From Frankia canadensis (GTDB lineage Bacteria; Actinomycetota; Actinomycetes; Frankiales; Frankiaceae): 62,580 nt of DNA. Shown one piece after another: positions 37,503-46,347 of this stretch. The stretch covers positions 1-62,580 of the forward strand of contig NZ_FZMO01000046.1 of assembly GCF_900197875.1 (NCBI RefSeq), written 5' to 3'. Made by a program: the position numbers and the translations under genes. Position 1 is the stretch's first letter. Every line of letters starts with the position of its first letter. The notes beneath the pieces are model-generated. The model had not been told where the DNA came from. It saw only the letters and a program-made list of their open reading frames with translations, and ran no database searches.

Positions 37503-38339
37503 TCATCCGAAGACTCCGGCCAGTCTGCGGTACAGCGACGGCATCGCGTCGTGGATGCGCACGGCTCCGTTGAGCCAGCCGGGCACCCAGACCTCCGCGC
37601 TGCCCCGCCCCGCCGCCGCCAGCATCCGCTCGGCGACGAGCGCCGCCGGGATCGGACGCGGCCAGCGCCGCACGTACGGTGCGCCGCGGCGGTGGAAGAA
37701 CGGGGTGTCGACCACTCCGGGCAGGCACAGGGTCACGGTGACACCGCGCCCGGCGACCTCGGCCCGCAGCGCGTCGGCGAACCCACCCATCGCCGCCTTC
37801 GTCGCGGAGTAGGCGACCTCGCCGCGCACGCCGAGCGCGCCGGCGATGCTGCCGACGATCAGAATCCGGCCCTGCCCCCGATCGAGCATGGCCGGTAGCA
37901 TGGCCCGGACCAGCGCCATCGGCGACAGGACATTGACCGCGACGAGCTGCGCGATCGCCTCCTGCGACATCATGTCGAACGGTCCGGCGGCTCCGAGTCC
38001 CGCGGAACACACCAGCAGGTCGACGTCTCCGAGCAGCTCACCGGCCCGGGAGGCGACCGCCACCTCCGAGCCCGATGTAGCCAGGTCGACGGCGATGCGG
38101 TGTCCCTCCGTCGCCGCCGCGACCTCGTCCAGCGCGGAGCCGTTGCGGCCGACCAGCAGCGAGCGGCAGCCGCCCGCGGCCAGCAGCAGTGCGGCCTCCC
38201 GACCGATGCCGCTGGAGGCACCGGTCACCACCGCTGTGCGCGGTGGCCAGATTGCTGGGGCCGCGCCCGTTCTCGCGGCCCGATTGGTGAGGACGGTCAA
38301 CCCTCCGTCACGGAAAGCAGGCCGGGACCGTGTGCTCAC
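37503..38339 (-). CDS. Short-chain dehydrogenase/reductase
   Basis: 278 residues. The cofactor motif TGASSGIGREAALLLAAGG (near residue 40) and catalytic YSATK (near residue 175), preceded by the Ser of LIVGSIAGALG, identify a classical SDR. VCSAGLG replaces the usual NNAG. The C-terminal end (PIPAALVAERMLAAAGRG) resembles the DltE/YqjQ-like group. The substrate is unknown. It lies upstream of hpnC on the same strand, separated by 350 bp, and could modify hopanoid or other lipids. The start is a GTG; an internal start near residue 14 is possible. Confidence 0.88.
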   Translation of the reverse strand: MSTRSRPAFRDGGLTVLTNRAARTGAAPAIWPPRTAVVTGASSGIGREAALLLAAGGCRSLLVGRNGSALDEVAAATEGHRIAVDLATSGSEVAVASRAGELLGDVDLLVCSAGLGAAGPFDMMSQEAIAQLVAVNVLSPMALVRAMLPAMLDRGQGRILIVGSIAGALGVRGEVAYSATKAAMGGFADALRAEVAGRGVTVTLCLPGVVDTPFFHRRGAPYVRRWPRPIPAALVAERMLAAAGRGSAEVWVPGWLNGAVRIHDAMPSLYRRLAGVFG

Positions 38340-39580
38340 GACACACCACTTCCGGTCGTTCCTTTCACGCCGTTCTCCCCCGCGGGCACTGGTTGCACGT
38401 CACCTACTACTTTCCCCACTCATCTCGCCCCGCGTCGCGAGGTGGTCCGACCAAACCTGATCGGCACGGTCCGATGGCACGACCTCATCCGCCGGACCGC
38501 CGCATCGGCCGCTCCCCGGGGCCATGCCGATCCGAACAGCTACTACCTGTCAACCGTCGGGCTCAGGACCGTGGACGCCGACACCATCCCGCGCCCACCT
38601 GGTCCATGACTCCACCATTTCACCGTCCCGCCGCCGGGTCGTCCATGGTCAGATGGGCGACATCGACCGGGCGGAACCCCGGCGAGACTCCGGTCTCCCT
38701 ATCACACTCCCGCTATCCTGGTGGCCTCGCCGGTATCGGCGAGACGAACTGGTATCGGGCCCGCGGACGCGGTCCGATTTGGCGCCCGCACGAAGGATTC
38801 TGGATCAGCCGCGACGCGACTGAACCACTCCACCCGGGCGGCCCGGCTATTACGGTGATTTCCGCCCGCAATGCCGGTGAGGGAATTTCCGGGTGCCGGC
38901 CCGCGCCCCGGCGATCGCGCCGGCGCCGCCGTGGACCCGAGCGCCCGGCCGGCACCGCGGACGCTCCCGGCACCCGCGGCCCGACCGGCACCCGCGGCCC
39001 GACCGGCAGGGCAGGCACCTGCGGGCCCCCGGCACGCGCAGGCCCGTGACCTGGCCCGCCGGCGCCGCATCGTCAGTCCGACCCGGGCGCCGCACCCGCG
39101 GCGACCCGCTGGGGACGGGGCTCATCCGTGACTCGTCCCCACCCCGGTCCAGGCCGGCGCGAGGCGAGCGCCCCGCGGGCCGCGTGGGCATCGTCCGAGC
39201 ACTGATCCATCCTCCACACGACAACCACCCTACCGCCTTCGACAAAGGTGATCGAAAGCGGCATTTCTCCGAACCTAATGGACGGACCACCCGGTACCGA
39301 TATCTCCCGGGACGGTGATATCGGACACACGGCATAGATCCCCCGGCCGCGGCGCTCAGAGGACGGCGATGACACGGAGCGGGCCGGCACGTTCGGTGGC
39401 ATCGAGGTGTTGGCCACCCCCGAACGGATACTCAGTCGACCTGGCCGCTCACCCGAACTCGATCGCCGCGAATCCGCGCGGCCGTCCGGCGGACGGACTA
39501 CCCCGGGTGCGTACCCGCCGGGAATCACCCACCATCCGGACCCGGTGCGGCGGACCCCGCGGCGCCGGCGATGTCGCGAA
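38340..39580. other. 1.2-kb region without supported genes
   Basis: Open frames on both strands here have no recognisable domains, and their translations are Arg/Pro/Ser-rich in the way expected of non-coding GC-rich DNA. The region has somewhat lower GC than its neighbours in places (for example around 38860-38895 and 39235-39280). It also contains a short tandem repeat (38967-39004). It could hide a small RNA or the remains of a gene. Confidence 0.5.
38967..39004. repeat. 17-bp tandem repeat (CCGGCACCCGCGGCCCGA)
   Basis: Two adjacent copies of a unit close to CCGGCACCCGCGGCCCGA, with a partial third copy, lie in the large non-coding region. No function is evident. Confidence 0.6.
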
Positions 39581-40342
39581 CTACACGCACGTTCCGGCGG
39601 CCTCGGGGCGGCGCGACCCGTCCTCGCCCCCGAGCGCCGCGAGCGCGGCGGCGACGATCTCGTGCCGTTCGGCGGCGGTGACCAACGGCCACAGCCCCTG
39701 CGATATCCGCGTCGCGAGCGAGCGCAGCGTCGACGAGCAGACCGCGTCGACATCCTCCCCACCCGCGCCGCCGCCCGCCGTCACGGCCCGCGGCCCGCAG
39801 CCGGCGCCACCGCGGCCCACCGACGCCGCGGGCTCCGTGGCGGCCGCCCGCTCCAGCGCCCGGCCCATGATCCCCGACTTCAGCGCGCCGATGGCGCAGT
39901 GCGCCCGCAACAGCCGCGCCTGCGACGGCGAGGGCCCCGCCAGCGCGCGGACGAGGGCGTGCTGCAGGGAGAGCATGTCACTCTCACCGATCTTGCGGTG
40001 AATGATCGACGGATCGTTGACGAACACAAGCAGCACGCCACCCGACCCGGACATCAGCTCGGCCAGCCGCTCGACCACGATCCGGGGCCCGGGCGGCGGG
40101 TTCTGCCGGACCAGATCGACCAGCCGGGCGAGTTCGGACATGAACGGCTGCAGCAGCGCGTCGAGAATCGTTTCCTTGGAGGGGAAGTGATAATAGAGCG
40201 CTGCCTTGGTCACGCCGAGCCGCTCTGAGATGTCCCTCACAGAGGTGCCGGCGTAGCCCTGCTCCCCGAACAGGCTCATCGCCGCCGCGAGGATCCGCGA
40301 CCTGGTGTCGCCCGGCGACTCGGGCGCTGTCGACTCGACCAT
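39581..40342 (-). CDS. TetR-family transcriptional regulator
   Basis: 253 residues from the ATG at 40342, which has GGAGGG about 12 bases upstream. The HTH is TRSRILAAAMSLFGEQGYAGTS then VRDISERLGVTKAALYYHFPSKETILDAL. The C-terminal domain is variable, with LRAHCAIGALKSGIMGRAL and a Gly/Ala-rich stretch. It is divergent from the MMPL transporter, with an imperfect dyad (40399-40416) between them. Repression of the transporter and of itself is therefore likely. Confidence 0.9.
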   Translation of the reverse strand: MVESTAPESPGDTRSRILAAAMSLFGEQGYAGTSVRDISERLGVTKAALYYHFPSKETILDALLQPFMSELARLVDLVRQNPPPGPRIVVERLAELMSGSGGVLLVFVNDPSIIHRKIGESDMLSLQHALVRALAGPSPSQARLLRAHCAIGALKSGIMGRALERAAATEPAASVGRGGAGCGPRAVTAGGGAGGEDVDAVCSSTLRSLATRISQGLWPLVTAAERHEIVAAALAALGGEDGSRRPEAAGTCV

Positions 40343-40398
40343 GACGGATCCACACCCTCCGATCGAGTCCGCGACGAATGTTACCCTCAACCCTACCT

Positions 40399-40416
40399 AC
40401 TGAACGACCGGTAAGT
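40399..40416. promoter_or_regulatory. Imperfect dyad, candidate TetR operator for MMPL gene
   Basis: ACTGAACGACCGGTAAGT lies 57 bp upstream of the TetR start and 98 bp upstream of the MMPL start. Its arms ACTGAAC and GGTAAGT match at five of seven inverted positions around GACC. Sites of this length and symmetry are typical for TetR proteins controlling divergent exporters. Confidence 0.5.
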
Positions 40417-40513
40417 TCGGGGCTCGAACCCACCCACGCGCAACCCACGCACCCGCGATCAACACCTCGCCGGTGACGACACCGCCCGATCATCAAACGT
40501 TCGAGGGGAAACC

Positions 40514-42802
40514 GTGGCATCGCTCGCCCGATGGTGCTTCAGGCACCGCCGGCTCGTCCTGCTTCTGTGGATCGTCGCCCTGATCGGGCTCGGCGGGATC
40601 AGTCAGGCGGCCGGCAACGACTACAAGGACGCCTTCTCGCTGCCCGGAACGGACTCCCAGAAGGCCATCGACCTCCTGCAGCGCGACTTCCCGGCGGCGT
40701 CCGGCGACAGCGCCACGATCGTCCTGCACAGCCGCACCGGCGCTCCCCTGACCGACCCCGCGCTGCGCGGGCCGGCGACGGAGATGCTCGACAAGCTGGC
40801 CACGCTGCCGCACGTCTCCGCCGTCCACAGCCCCTTCGAGCGGGGCGGCGAGACGCAGATCAGCAAGAGTGACGGCCTGACCGCCTTCGCATCGGTCGAC
40901 TTCGACCAGCAGGGCATCGACCTGCCCAAGGACGACATCCAGACGTTCGTCGACACCGCCCGCTCCTCCGACTCGTCGTCGTTGCAGGTCGAGGCCACCG
41001 GCCAGCTGGTGGCGGTCATCGAGCAGCAGGAGCAGAGCTACAGCGAGCTCATCGGCATCGTGGCCGCCGCGGTCATCCTCTTCCTCGCGTTCGGCTCGCT
41101 GCTGGCCGTCACCCTGCCGCTGATCACCGCGATCATCGCGCTCGGCGTCGGCAGCATGCTCATCATCCTGTTCTCGCACGTGATCACGATCGCCGAGTTC
41201 AGCCCGATCCTGGCGACGCTGATCGGCCTGGGCGTCGGCATCGACTACGCGCTGTTCATCGTCAACCGGCACCGGATCGGCCTGCGGGCCGGCAAGAGCC
41301 CCGAGGAGGCCGCGGTCACCGCGGTGAACACCTCGGGCCGCGCGGTGCTGTTCGCCGGCATCACCGTCTGCATCGCGCTGCTGGGCATGTTCGCCCTCGG
41401 GGTGAGCTTCCTGTACGGCGTGGCGATCTCGGCGGCGGTCGTCGTCGCGATGACGATGTTCGCCGCGGTCACGCTGCTGCCGGCGCTGCTCGGCTTCTAC
41501 GGCATGCGGGTGCTCAACCGGCGGGACCGCCGCCGTCTCGCCGAGGACGGTCCCGAGCACGCGAGCACCTCGGGCTTCTGGTGGAACTGGGCCAAGCGCA
41601 TCGAGCGCCGGCCGCAGCTGTTCGCCGTCGTCAGCGGCGTCGTGATCCTGGTGATCGCGGTCCCGTTCTTCTCGCTGCGGCTCGGCTCGTCCGACCTCGG
41701 CAACGGCGACACGTCCAAGACCACCAAGCGCGGCTACGACCTGCTCGCCGACGGCTTCGGCCCCGGCTTCAACGGGCCGTTCTCGCTCGTCGCCGAGATC
41801 CGCTCCCCGCAGGACAAGGCCACCTTCGACGCCGTGGTCCGGGCGGCCCGGACCACCCCGGGCGTCGCCTCGGTGTCCGAGCCGCGCGAGAGCCCCAAGG
41901 GCCAGGCGGAGATCGCCACGCTCTACCCCACGACCAGCCCGCAGGCCGAGGACACCTCGAAGCTGCTGCACCGGCTGCGCGACGACGTCGTCCCGCAGGC
42001 CAACCAGACGAACACCGGCATCTACATCGGCGGTATCACGGCGATCTTCGAGGACTTCTCCAGCACGCTGTCGGACAAGCTGCCGCTGTTCATCGGCGTC
42101 GTGGTCGTCCTCGCCTTCCTGCTGCTGGTGGCGGTGTTCCGCAGCCTGCTGATCCCGTTGACCGCGTCCGTGATGAACCTGCTCGCCGTCGGTGCCTCGT
42201 TCGGCATCGTGGTGGCCGTGTTCCAGTGGGGCTGGGGCTCGTCGGTGTTCAGCGTCACCGGCGGCCCGGTCGAGGCGTTCATCCCGGTCATCCTGTTCGC
42301 GATCCTGTTCGGCCTGTCCATGGACTACGAGGTCTTCCTGGTCAGCCGGATGCACGAGGAGTGGACGGCGCGGCGCGACAACCAGCTGGCCGTCTCGCTC
42401 GGGCAGGCCGAGACCGGCCGGGTGATCTCCGCGGCCGGCGGCATCATGACGCTGGTGTTCGCCTCGTTCATCCTGGGCGACGACCGCGTCATCAAGCTGA
42501 TGGGCCTCGGGCTCGCGAGCGCGATCGTGATCGACGCGTTCATCATCCGCACGGTGCTCGTGCCGTCGCTGATGCACGTGTTCGGGCGGGCGAACTGGTG
42601 GGTGCCGTCCTGGCTCGACCGGATCCTGCCCCGGATCTCGGTGGAGGCGGCCGAGGACATCGAGGAGATCCGCCACACCCCGCTGCCCGCGGACGCGCTG
42701 CCCGCAGCGGCGATCCCGATCGGCGGTGGGCACGTCCACGAGGTCCCCGGCCAGGCGCACCACGAGTCGGACGCGCCCCGCGCGGGCGAACCCACGCACT
42801 GA
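40514..42802 (+). CDS. MMPL-family RND transporter
   Basis: 762 residues with two MMPL halves. N-terminal WCFRHRRLVLLLWIVALIGLG is the first membrane segment. Then comes a periplasmic-type loop, a block of five segments (for example GIVAAAVILFLAFGSLLAVTLP, ITAIIALGVGSMLIILFSHV), the motif GLGVGIDYALFIVNRHR with its proton-relay Asp, and the matching second-half motif LFGLSMDYEVFLVSRMHEEW. This is the MmpL/YdfJ architecture for lipid or drug export. The GTG start follows GAGGGG. It is divergent from a TetR regulator. Nearness to hopanoid genes invites comparison with HpnN, but this protein is the actinobacterial MMPL type and the cargo is unknown. Confidence 0.93.
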   Translation: MASLARWCFRHRRLVLLLWIVALIGLGGISQAAGNDYKDAFSLPGTDSQKAIDLLQRDFPAASGDSATIVLHSRTGAPLTDPALRGPATEMLDKLATLPHVSAVHSPFERGGETQISKSDGLTAFASVDFDQQGIDLPKDDIQTFVDTARSSDSSSLQVEATGQLVAVIEQQEQSYSELIGIVAAAVILFLAFGSLLAVTLPLITAIIALGVGSMLIILFSHVITIAEFSPILATLIGLGVGIDYALFIVNRHRIGLRAGKSPEEAAVTAVNTSGRAVLFAGITVCIALLGMFALGVSFLYGVAISAAVVVAMTMFAAVTLLPALLGFYGMRVLNRRDRRRLAEDGPEHASTSGFWWNWAKRIERRPQLFAVVSGVVILVIAVPFFSLRLGSSDLGNGDTSKTTKRGYDLLADGFGPGFNGPFSLVAEIRSPQDKATFDAVVRAARTTPGVASVSEPRESPKGQAEIATLYPTTSPQAEDTSKLLHRLRDDVVPQANQTNTGIYIGGITAIFEDFSSTLSDKLPLFIGVVVVLAFLLLVAVFRSLLIPLTASVMNLLAVGASFGIVVAVFQWGWGSSVFSVTGGPVEAFIPVILFAILFGLSMDYEVFLVSRMHEEWTARRDNQLAVSLGQAETGRVISAAGGIMTLVFASFILGDDRVIKLMGLGLASAIVIDAFIIRTVLVPSLMHVFGRANWWVPSWLDRILPRISVEAAEDIEEIRHTPLPADALPAAAIPIGGGHVHEVPGQAHHESDAPRAGEPTH

Positions 42803-42838
42803 CCTGACCCGAACGCCTGACCCGACCCGAACGCGCCG

Positions 42839-42883
42839 AACCCCCGCCGGCCGCCCGTACGCCGGGCGCGCCTGGCGGGGGTT
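42839..42883. terminator. Hairpin terminator between MMPL and aquaporin genes
   Basis: AACCCCCGCC (42839-42848) pairs exactly with GGCGGGGGTT (42874-42883), followed by TTT. It lies between convergent genes, and AA/TT at the stem ends gives short U-runs on both strands, as expected of a bidirectional intrinsic terminator. Confidence 0.85.
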
Positions 42884-42894
42884 TCGCGTCTTGG

Positions 42895-43671
42895 CTACTC
42901 GACCCGGCCGTTGATGAGGCGGGCGGTCTCCTGGGCGATCCGGTCGAGCGACTCCTGCGGCAGGTCCCGTTCCGCGGTGGACGCGCTGACCTGCGGGCCC
43001 GGTCGCAGGCCCAGGTAGGCGGCCGCGGCCAGGATCGCCCCGGTCGCCGGCGCCACGATGAACAGCCACAACTGGCCGAGCGCCCACCCGCCGACGAACA
43101 CCGCCGGTCCCAGCGAGCGCGCGGGGTTCACCGACGTGCCGTCGAGCGGGATGCTGATGAGGTGGCACAGGGTGAGGACGAGCCCGATCGCCAGACCCGC
43201 GAAGCCGAACGGCGCGCGCACGTCGGTCGCGCCGAGAACGGTGAACACCAGCAGGGCGGTGAGCAGGATCTCGACGAGGAACACCCCGCCGAGGCCGAAC
43301 CCGCCGGGTGAGTGGGTGCCGTAGCCGTTGGCGCCCAGTCCCAGGGTGCTGGGCGAGTAGCCGGCCGGGCCAGAGTCGGCCAGCAGCCAGACCGTCGCGG
43401 CGGCGACGATCGCGCCGGCGCACTGGGCCACCACGTAGCCGAGCGCGTGCCGCGGCTGGATCTTCCGGCACAGCAGCAGTCCCAGGGTCACCGCCGGATT
43501 GACGTGACAGCCGGAGATCGGCCCGATCACGTACACAAGCACGAGCAGGGACAGCCCGAAGGCGAGCGCGATCCCGAGCACGCCGACCACGGAACTGGCG
43601 AGCACCGCGGTCCCCACTCCACCCAGTACCAGGACGAACGTTCCGATTCCCTCCACCACGTATCTACGCAC
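42895..43671 (-). CDS. aqpZ: Aquaporin (MIP family, AqpZ-like)
   Basis: 258 residues from a GTG at 43671, chosen because GGAGGGGG lies about 6 bases upstream. Both pore motifs are intact: SGCHVNPAVTLG (near residue 65) and GTSVNPARSLGPAVF (near residue 187). Six membrane segments are visible. The selectivity-filter His (LCHLISIPLDGTSVNPAR) and the nearby Arg favour a water channel over a glycerol facilitator. It converges with the MMPL gene. Confidence 0.92.
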   Translation of the reverse strand: MRRYVVEGIGTFVLVLGGVGTAVLASSVVGVLGIALAFGLSLLVLVYVIGPISGCHVNPAVTLGLLLCRKIQPRHALGYVVAQCAGAIVAAATVWLLADSGPAGYSPSTLGLGANGYGTHSPGGFGLGGVFLVEILLTALLVFTVLGATDVRAPFGFAGLAIGLVLTLCHLISIPLDGTSVNPARSLGPAVFVGGWALGQLWLFIVAPATGAILAAAAYLGLRPGPQVSASTAERDLPQESLDRIAQETARLINGRVE

Positions 43672-44146
43672 GCGGAACCCCCTCCGCCGCCGGGACGGCC
43701 CGCGGGCAGGTCTGACGGGCCCGGGAACACGTCCAGATATCCACTCCGAGTACCCGATTGATTCCACTCCGTGTCGGGTTTCACTCTGTGGATCACGCCG
43801 CGCACCCGCGAGGACCGGCCGACGCCTCGCCGCCGAAGCGGCGGAAATCCCGCCGCGCGGCCCGGCCGTGCACGTCACATACCGGACGGGGCGTATTGGC
43901 GGAAACCTCACCTGGCGGCAGTGTCCGATATCGGGACAATCTCGATGGCTTTCGCGGCCGGCCGGCCCGCGGGGCGGCGCCGGAATCGCCGACATTCTCC
44001 GTCTCGCCGGCGGGTCCGATACCCGGTCCGGCGACCCGGCTTCCCGTCAATGGCAGGCCGACGGAAGGTTGGGGAAGCAGGGACAACTCGCACAAATGCC
44101 AAAAGACGGCCGGTGCACCGGGCTGGCCCAGCTGGCCGGGGCTGGC
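43672..44146. other. Spacer between aquaporin and Nudix genes
   Basis: 475 bp with no supported gene. It includes the aquaporin promoter side and the Nudix 3' side. No dyad or repeat stood out. Confidence 0.4.
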
Positions 44147-44860
44147 TCAGCCGCCGGGCTGGGCCGGCTGCGGGCGGCGGGCCCGCGGGTGGTCCGCCGG
44201 CGCGAGCCCGGCGGACTGCCCGGTCATCAGGTCGCCGTACTCCAGGTAGCCGGCACGGCGGGAGGTACGGCGCAGCCGCGCGGCCGCCGCGACCCGGCGG
44301 GCGTGCAGCGGCGGCAGCAGCCCATCCACCTCGCCGAGCGGGACGAAGGCGAAGGCGACCAGCTCGTCCACGCCCAGCTGGATGCGCTCCCGCCAGCTGG
44401 GCGGGAGCAGGCCGCCGTCGAACACGAACAGCAGCATCTCGCCCTCGAGCCAGCCGTCCTTGGGGCGGGGAGCCCAGTCCACGGCCAGCAGGTCGCCGAT
44501 CGGCGGGGTGATGCCGAGCTCCTCCTCGACCTCGCGGACGCAGGCCGCGTAGGGCGACTCCCCCGGTTCGACGAACCCGCCCGGGATGTCCCAGCCCGGC
44601 TTGTACGACGGGTCGACGAGCAGCACCCGGTCGTCCTCGTCGAAGAACAGGGCGCCGGCCGCGGTGTAGGGCCGGGCCATCGGCGGCAGTCCGTCCGTGG
44701 GCACCGCCCGGATCACGGTGGGCACGTCGTCACCCACCGGACAGTCGGTCACCTCGTCCGGCGTGCGCTGCGCGCGCCCGGCGCAATGCTCTCCGTCATG
44801 AGATCCACGTCCGGTCGTCATCCTGGAACTCTCACGATCCTCATTCATGCCCGTCATCAT
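44147..44860 (-). CDS. Nudix hydrolase
   Basis: 237 residues at most. The Nudix box is GGFVEPGESPYAACVREVEE followed by ELGI, with the full G-x5-E-x7-R-E-x2-E-E-x-G-I pattern (near residue 95-117). LFFDEDDRVLLVDPSYKPGWDIPGG precedes it. Such enzymes hydrolyse nucleoside diphosphates linked to another moiety; the substrate is unknown. The start is uncertain: ATGs at 44860, 44848 and 44821 are in frame and none has a strong ribosome site. It is divergent from the iron-uptake operon with a 508-bp spacer. Confidence 0.85.
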   Translation of the reverse strand: MMTGMNEDRESSRMTTGRGSHDGEHCAGRAQRTPDEVTDCPVGDDVPTVIRAVPTDGLPPMARPYTAAGALFFDEDDRVLLVDPSYKPGWDIPGGFVEPGESPYAACVREVEEELGITPPIGDLLAVDWAPRPKDGWLEGEMLLFVFDGGLLPPSWRERIQLGVDELVAFAFVPLGEVDGLLPPLHARRVAAAARLRRTSRRAGYLEYGDLMTGQSAGLAPADHPRARRPQPAQPGG

Positions 44861-45263
44861 CCGGCATAGGACTGACGATCAGGCGATCAGATCCGCCGCG
44901 ACCGCGGGCCAGTCGCTCCACCGATACCCGACCACGAAAGGAGCCACGTTGCCAGCGATTCGCGCCGCAACATGGAAGGCGGCACCCGGCGCGGGGCATG
45001 AAGTTCGATGCGACCGCATTGACGGGGACACCTAGTTCATTTCTCCGACATCTGCGGCGTCCACGCCGCGCCGGCCGGGGCCCTGGCACATACCGGCGGC
45101 GCCACCGGAACCCATACCGCCCCCGTGCGTCGGGCCACGGCCGACGGGCCGCCGCCCGCTCGGCGCCCGCGCGCCCGCCGGTCGCCCGTCATCGCAGGTG
45201 GCGGCACGTCCACGAGCCGCTCGGGCGAGGCCGCGACGCCGCGCACCGCCACGGAGACTTTTC

Positions 45264-45292
45264 TTGCCAATCCCGTTAGGTTGCCCTAACTT
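45264..45292 (+). promoter_or_regulatory. Candidate efeU promoter (TTGCCA-17-TAACTT)
   Basis: TTGCCA (45264-45269) and TAACTT (45287-45292) are separated by exactly 17 bp and lie about 77 bp before the efeU start. The -10 element falls inside the first iron box, so a bound iron repressor would block the polymerase. Confidence 0.5.
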
Positions 45293-45309
45293 AGCTGAGG
45301 CTAACCGCA
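45276..45309. promoter_or_regulatory. Two overlapping DtxR/IdeR-type iron boxes
   Basis: TTAGGTTGCCCTAACTTAG (45276-45294) closely matches the actinobacterial iron-box consensus TTAGGTTAGSCTAACCTAA. A second, weaker match, TTAGCTGAGGCTAACCGCA, begins at 45291 and overlaps its end. In this family DtxR, IdeR or DmdR bound to Fe(II) represses iron uptake genes, which fits the efeUOB operon immediately downstream. Confidence 0.88.
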
Positions 45310-45368
45310 GGTCCGGGTAGGCGAGGGGCATTCCCGGGCCGGCGGGTGGAGACGAACGGAGGCCGGAC

Positions 45369-46286
45369 TTGCTTCCCACCTTTGTGATCGGCCTTCGGGA
45401 AGGCCTGGAGGCCTCGCTGATCGTCGGCATCGTCGCCGCCTTCCTCCGCCAGCGTGACCGACGGGACGCGCTGCGCCAGGTCTGGCTCGGCGTCACGCTG
45501 GCCCTGCTGCTGTGCCTGGGCATCGGCGTCGTCCTCCACGTGGTCGACCAGGAACTGCCGCAGCGCGAACAGGAGGGCCTGGAGACCGTCATCGGGCTCA
45601 TCGCGGTGGCCATGGTGACCTACATGGTCTTCTGGATGCGCCGGCACTCGCGGGACCTGCGCGGCTCGCTGGAGTCGGCCACCGCGTCGGCCCTGGAACA
45701 TGGCTCGACCCGCGCGCTGGTGCTGATGGCGTTCCTCGCGGTACTGCGGGAGGGCTTCGAGACGGCCGTCTTCCTGATCGCCGCGTTCAACGCGAGCACC
45801 TCCCCGGCGTCCGCCGGGGGTGGCGCGCTCATCGGCGTGCTGGTCGCGGCGGCCGTCGGGTTCGGCATCTACCGCGGCGGCGTGCGGATCAACCTGTCGC
45901 GCTTCTTCCGCGTCACCGGGCTGGTCCTGGTGGTCATCGCCGCCGGCCTGCTGGCGATGGCGGCGCACACCGCGCACGAGGCCGGCTGGCTGAACACGGG
46001 CCAGGGTCGGACCTTCGACCTGAGCTGGCTCGTTCGCCCGGGCACGCCGCTGTCGAGCGTGCTCACCGGCGTGCTGGGGCTGCAGCCACGACCCGTCGTC
46101 GCCGAGGTCGTCGTCTGGGTGGTGTACCTGGTGCCGCTGGCCCTCTACGTCGCCTGGCCGGCGCGGCGCCGGCCAGGCGCCACGGCGGCCCCGGCGCCGG
46201 CGACAGCCGCCTCCGGTGCCTCCACCGGCACCACCGCCTCCACCGCCTCCACCGGCGCCAGCGGCACCCCGGCCACCGGACCCTGA
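45369..46286 (+). CDS. efeU: Iron permease EfeU (FTR1 family)
   Basis: 305 residues from a TTG start with GGAGG about 8 bases upstream. The two iron-binding R-E-x-x-E motifs are present: GLREGLEASLIVG near residue 8 and LREGFETAVFL near residue 127. About seven membrane segments are visible. FTR1-type permeases move iron across the membrane after EfeO and EfeB handle it outside. The Thr/Ser/Ala-rich C-terminus is low complexity. It is the first gene of the operon, under the iron boxes. Confidence 0.93.
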   Translation: MLPTFVIGLREGLEASLIVGIVAAFLRQRDRRDALRQVWLGVTLALLLCLGIGVVLHVVDQELPQREQEGLETVIGLIAVAMVTYMVFWMRRHSRDLRGSLESATASALEHGSTRALVLMAFLAVLREGFETAVFLIAAFNASTSPASAGGGALIGVLVAAAVGFGIYRGGVRINLSRFFRVTGLVLVVIAAGLLAMAAHTAHEAGWLNTGQGRTFDLSWLVRPGTPLSSVLTGVLGLQPRPVVAEVVVWVVYLVPLALYVAWPARRRPGATAAPAPATAASGASTGTTASTASTGASGTPATGP

Positions 46287-46347
46287 CCCCGCCCGCCGGC
46301 CACCGCACCACCTGTCAGAAGACAACACACCATGTTGGGGGCATCAC

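Larger units (their letters stand above)
44861..45368. other. Regulatory spacer upstream of the efeUOB operon
   Basis: 508 bp with no supported gene. Its right end holds the efeU promoter and two overlapping iron boxes (45276-45309). The remainder is GC-rich with no other recognised site. Confidence 0.6.

Noticed and set aside
40493-43471. 992-codon minus-strand frame opposite the MMPL gene
   Set aside because: Its translation is His/Asp/Arg-rich noise without motifs, and the plus strand has a clear MMPL transporter.
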